NCBI GenBank assembly: GCA_948567375.1
Contig: OX419761.1
Coordinates: forward strand, 34,722,501 to 34,786,500
Length of the DNA: 64,000 bases
From: Lunularia cruciata
Lineage: Eukaryota > Streptophyta > Marchantiopsida > Lunulariales > Lunulariaceae
Direction of reading: 5' to 3'
The notes beneath the pieces are model-generated. The model saw only the letters and a program-made list of their open reading frames with translations, was not told where the DNA came from and made no database searches. This document shows, one piece after another, positions 63,999 through 64,000 of the stretch. Position 1 is the stretch's first letter. The number at the start of each line of letters is the position of its first letter. A program made the translations under genes and the position numbers.

Positions 63999-64000
63999 CA
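57787..64000 (+). CDS. Multi-domain transcription/chromatin regulator: Agenet - B3 - C3Hc3H - AP2 - AP2 (3' end outside window)
   Basis: Coding exons read as 57787-57906, 58032-58101, 58359-58594, 58743-58850, 59110-59280, 59593-59874, 60100-60833 and 61144 to beyond 64000. Each has GT-AG borders and matching phase, giving at least 1526 residues with no stop. Order of modules: Agenet/Tudor-like (residues about 17-165), B3 (about 218-312), a Ser/Lys-rich linker, C3Hc3H zinc-binding module (518-579), AP2 (928-984) and a second AP2 (1306-1364), then a Lys/Ser-rich tail ending in a Glu-Pro run. From family knowledge, Agenet modules bind modified histone tails, and B3 and AP2 bind DNA, so a nuclear chromatin-linked transcription factor is inferred. 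The ATG at 57787 has an in-frame TAG 21 bases upstream, but a possible acceptor (57777-57778) lies between them, so an earlier coding exon is not excluded. A small extra exon near 59002-59034 is possible. The single-gene model depends on the 60834-61143 intron. Confidence 0.82.
59227..59874 (+). other. B3 DNA-binding domain (REM/VRN1-like) split by one intron
   Basis: The domain begins PSFARALVK at residue 218, continues to GKL at the donor of 59280, and resumes [10 protein letters not shown] at 59593. It then shows the B3 signature order: [14 protein letters not shown], a Gly-Arg turn, [10 protein letters not shown], an acidic Gly-Asp turn ([10 protein letters not shown]) and a final VRF strand at about residue 312. 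This resembles the REM/VRN1 type more than the ARF or LAV types. The exon ends in an Arg/Ser-rich basic stretch (RSRSRSKQ) that could serve as a nuclear-localisation or DNA-backbone contact segment. Both exons are phase 0. Confidence 0.8.
60664..61159 (+). other. C3Hc3H zinc-binding module (KANSL2/INO80D-type) interrupted by an intron
   Basis: Ordered Cys/His residues at C518, C525, C529, C536 and H539, then C551 and C562, lie in exon 60100-60833. C576 and H579 (FCQMH) are the first codons after the acceptor at 61143. Each half ends in Cys-x2-His, as in the module seen in INO80 complex subunit D-like and KANSL2-like chromatin proteins. The donor used (AACAG|GTC at 60833) leaves phase 2, matched by the next exon. 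The module is complete only when this intron is removed, which argues that the Agenet-B3 half and the AP2 half belong to one transcript. Confidence 0.72.
62204..62374 (+). other. First AP2/ERF DNA-binding domain
   Basis: Residues 928-984 give [10 protein letters not shown], then [15 protein letters not shown], an [12 protein letters not shown] helix and a terminal NFNS. These are the hallmark strands and helix of an ERF-type AP2 domain, which binds GCC-box or DRE-like DNA. The first motif is YVG instead of the usual YRG, so one otherwise common Arg is Val here. The segment upstream is basic (PGKRRFFSQ). The segment downstream ([11 protein letters not shown]) looks like a bipartite nuclear-localisation signal. 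Confidence 0.93.
63278..63514 (+). other. Second, divergent AP2 domain with a duplicated N-terminal strand
   Basis: Residues 1306-1364 read [18 protein letters not shown], a basic turn, KVYVGMFDS, an [11 protein letters not shown] helix and LNFPD. This follows the AP2 fold order but has YVGMF in place of WLGTF and no RPWG. Immediately upstream (63278-63325) a 16-residue segment, [16 protein letters not shown], repeats the first strands of the same domain. It looks like a partial tandem duplication. The domain is closer to AP2/ANT-like or RAV-like divergent copies than to ERF, and its DNA binding is uncertain. Confidence 0.82.
63965..64000 (+). repeat. Glu-Pro codon repeat running off the window
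   Basis: Six consecutive Glu-Pro codon pairs (mostly GAGCCA) end the window in frame with the AP2 gene. The hexanucleotide tract probably varies in length between alleles. Confidence 0.85.

Overview
The window reads as nuclear DNA of a green-lineage eukaryote. Coding sequence is split into exons with GT-AG introns whose phases match. The recognisable domains include plant-lineage ones (AP2/ERF, B3, Agenet). Microsatellites and decayed LTR retrotransposon pieces fill much of the rest. A charophyte alga or bryophyte-grade plant would fit; the species cannot be fixed from this sequence alone.

Layout. Base composition is a mosaic. AT-rich, gene-poor blocks lie at about 1-1600, 18780-28000 and 50640-52360, inside mid-GC DNA that carries the genes. 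The 18780-28000 block holds two complete 584-bp LTRs in inverted orientation, a third truncated copy, and a stop-riddled coding trace of a decayed element. Three genes are supported by several exons each. (A) A minus-strand gene at 7527 to about 12053 encodes a basic, low-complexity, probably nuclear protein of unknown family; its 5' end is missing. (B) A minus-strand TALE homeobox gene at 34516-43567, possibly extending to about 47.4 kb or 49 kb, has a homeodomain split over three exons with His in place of the usual Trp of helix 3. (C) A plus-strand gene from 57787 that runs off the window combines an Agenet/Tudor-like module, a B3 domain, a C3Hc3H zinc-binding module and two AP2 domains in one predicted protein of more than 1500 residues.

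What stands out. Gene C is the strongest candidate for something new. RAV proteins pair AP2 with B3, but I know no family with Agenet-B3-C3Hc3H-AP2-AP2 in this order. The link between its two halves rests on an intron that splits the zinc-binding module itself. All three genes look like nuclear regulators, two of them sequence-specific DNA-binding proteins; nothing shows that they act together.

The remaining intergenic DNA (about 2.3-7.5, 12.1-18.8, 28.2-34.5, 43.6-50.6 and 52.4-57.8 kb) holds short open frames of uncertain status, CT/GA-rich tracts that may be leaders, and dispersed repeats. No tRNA, rRNA or CRISPR array was recognised.
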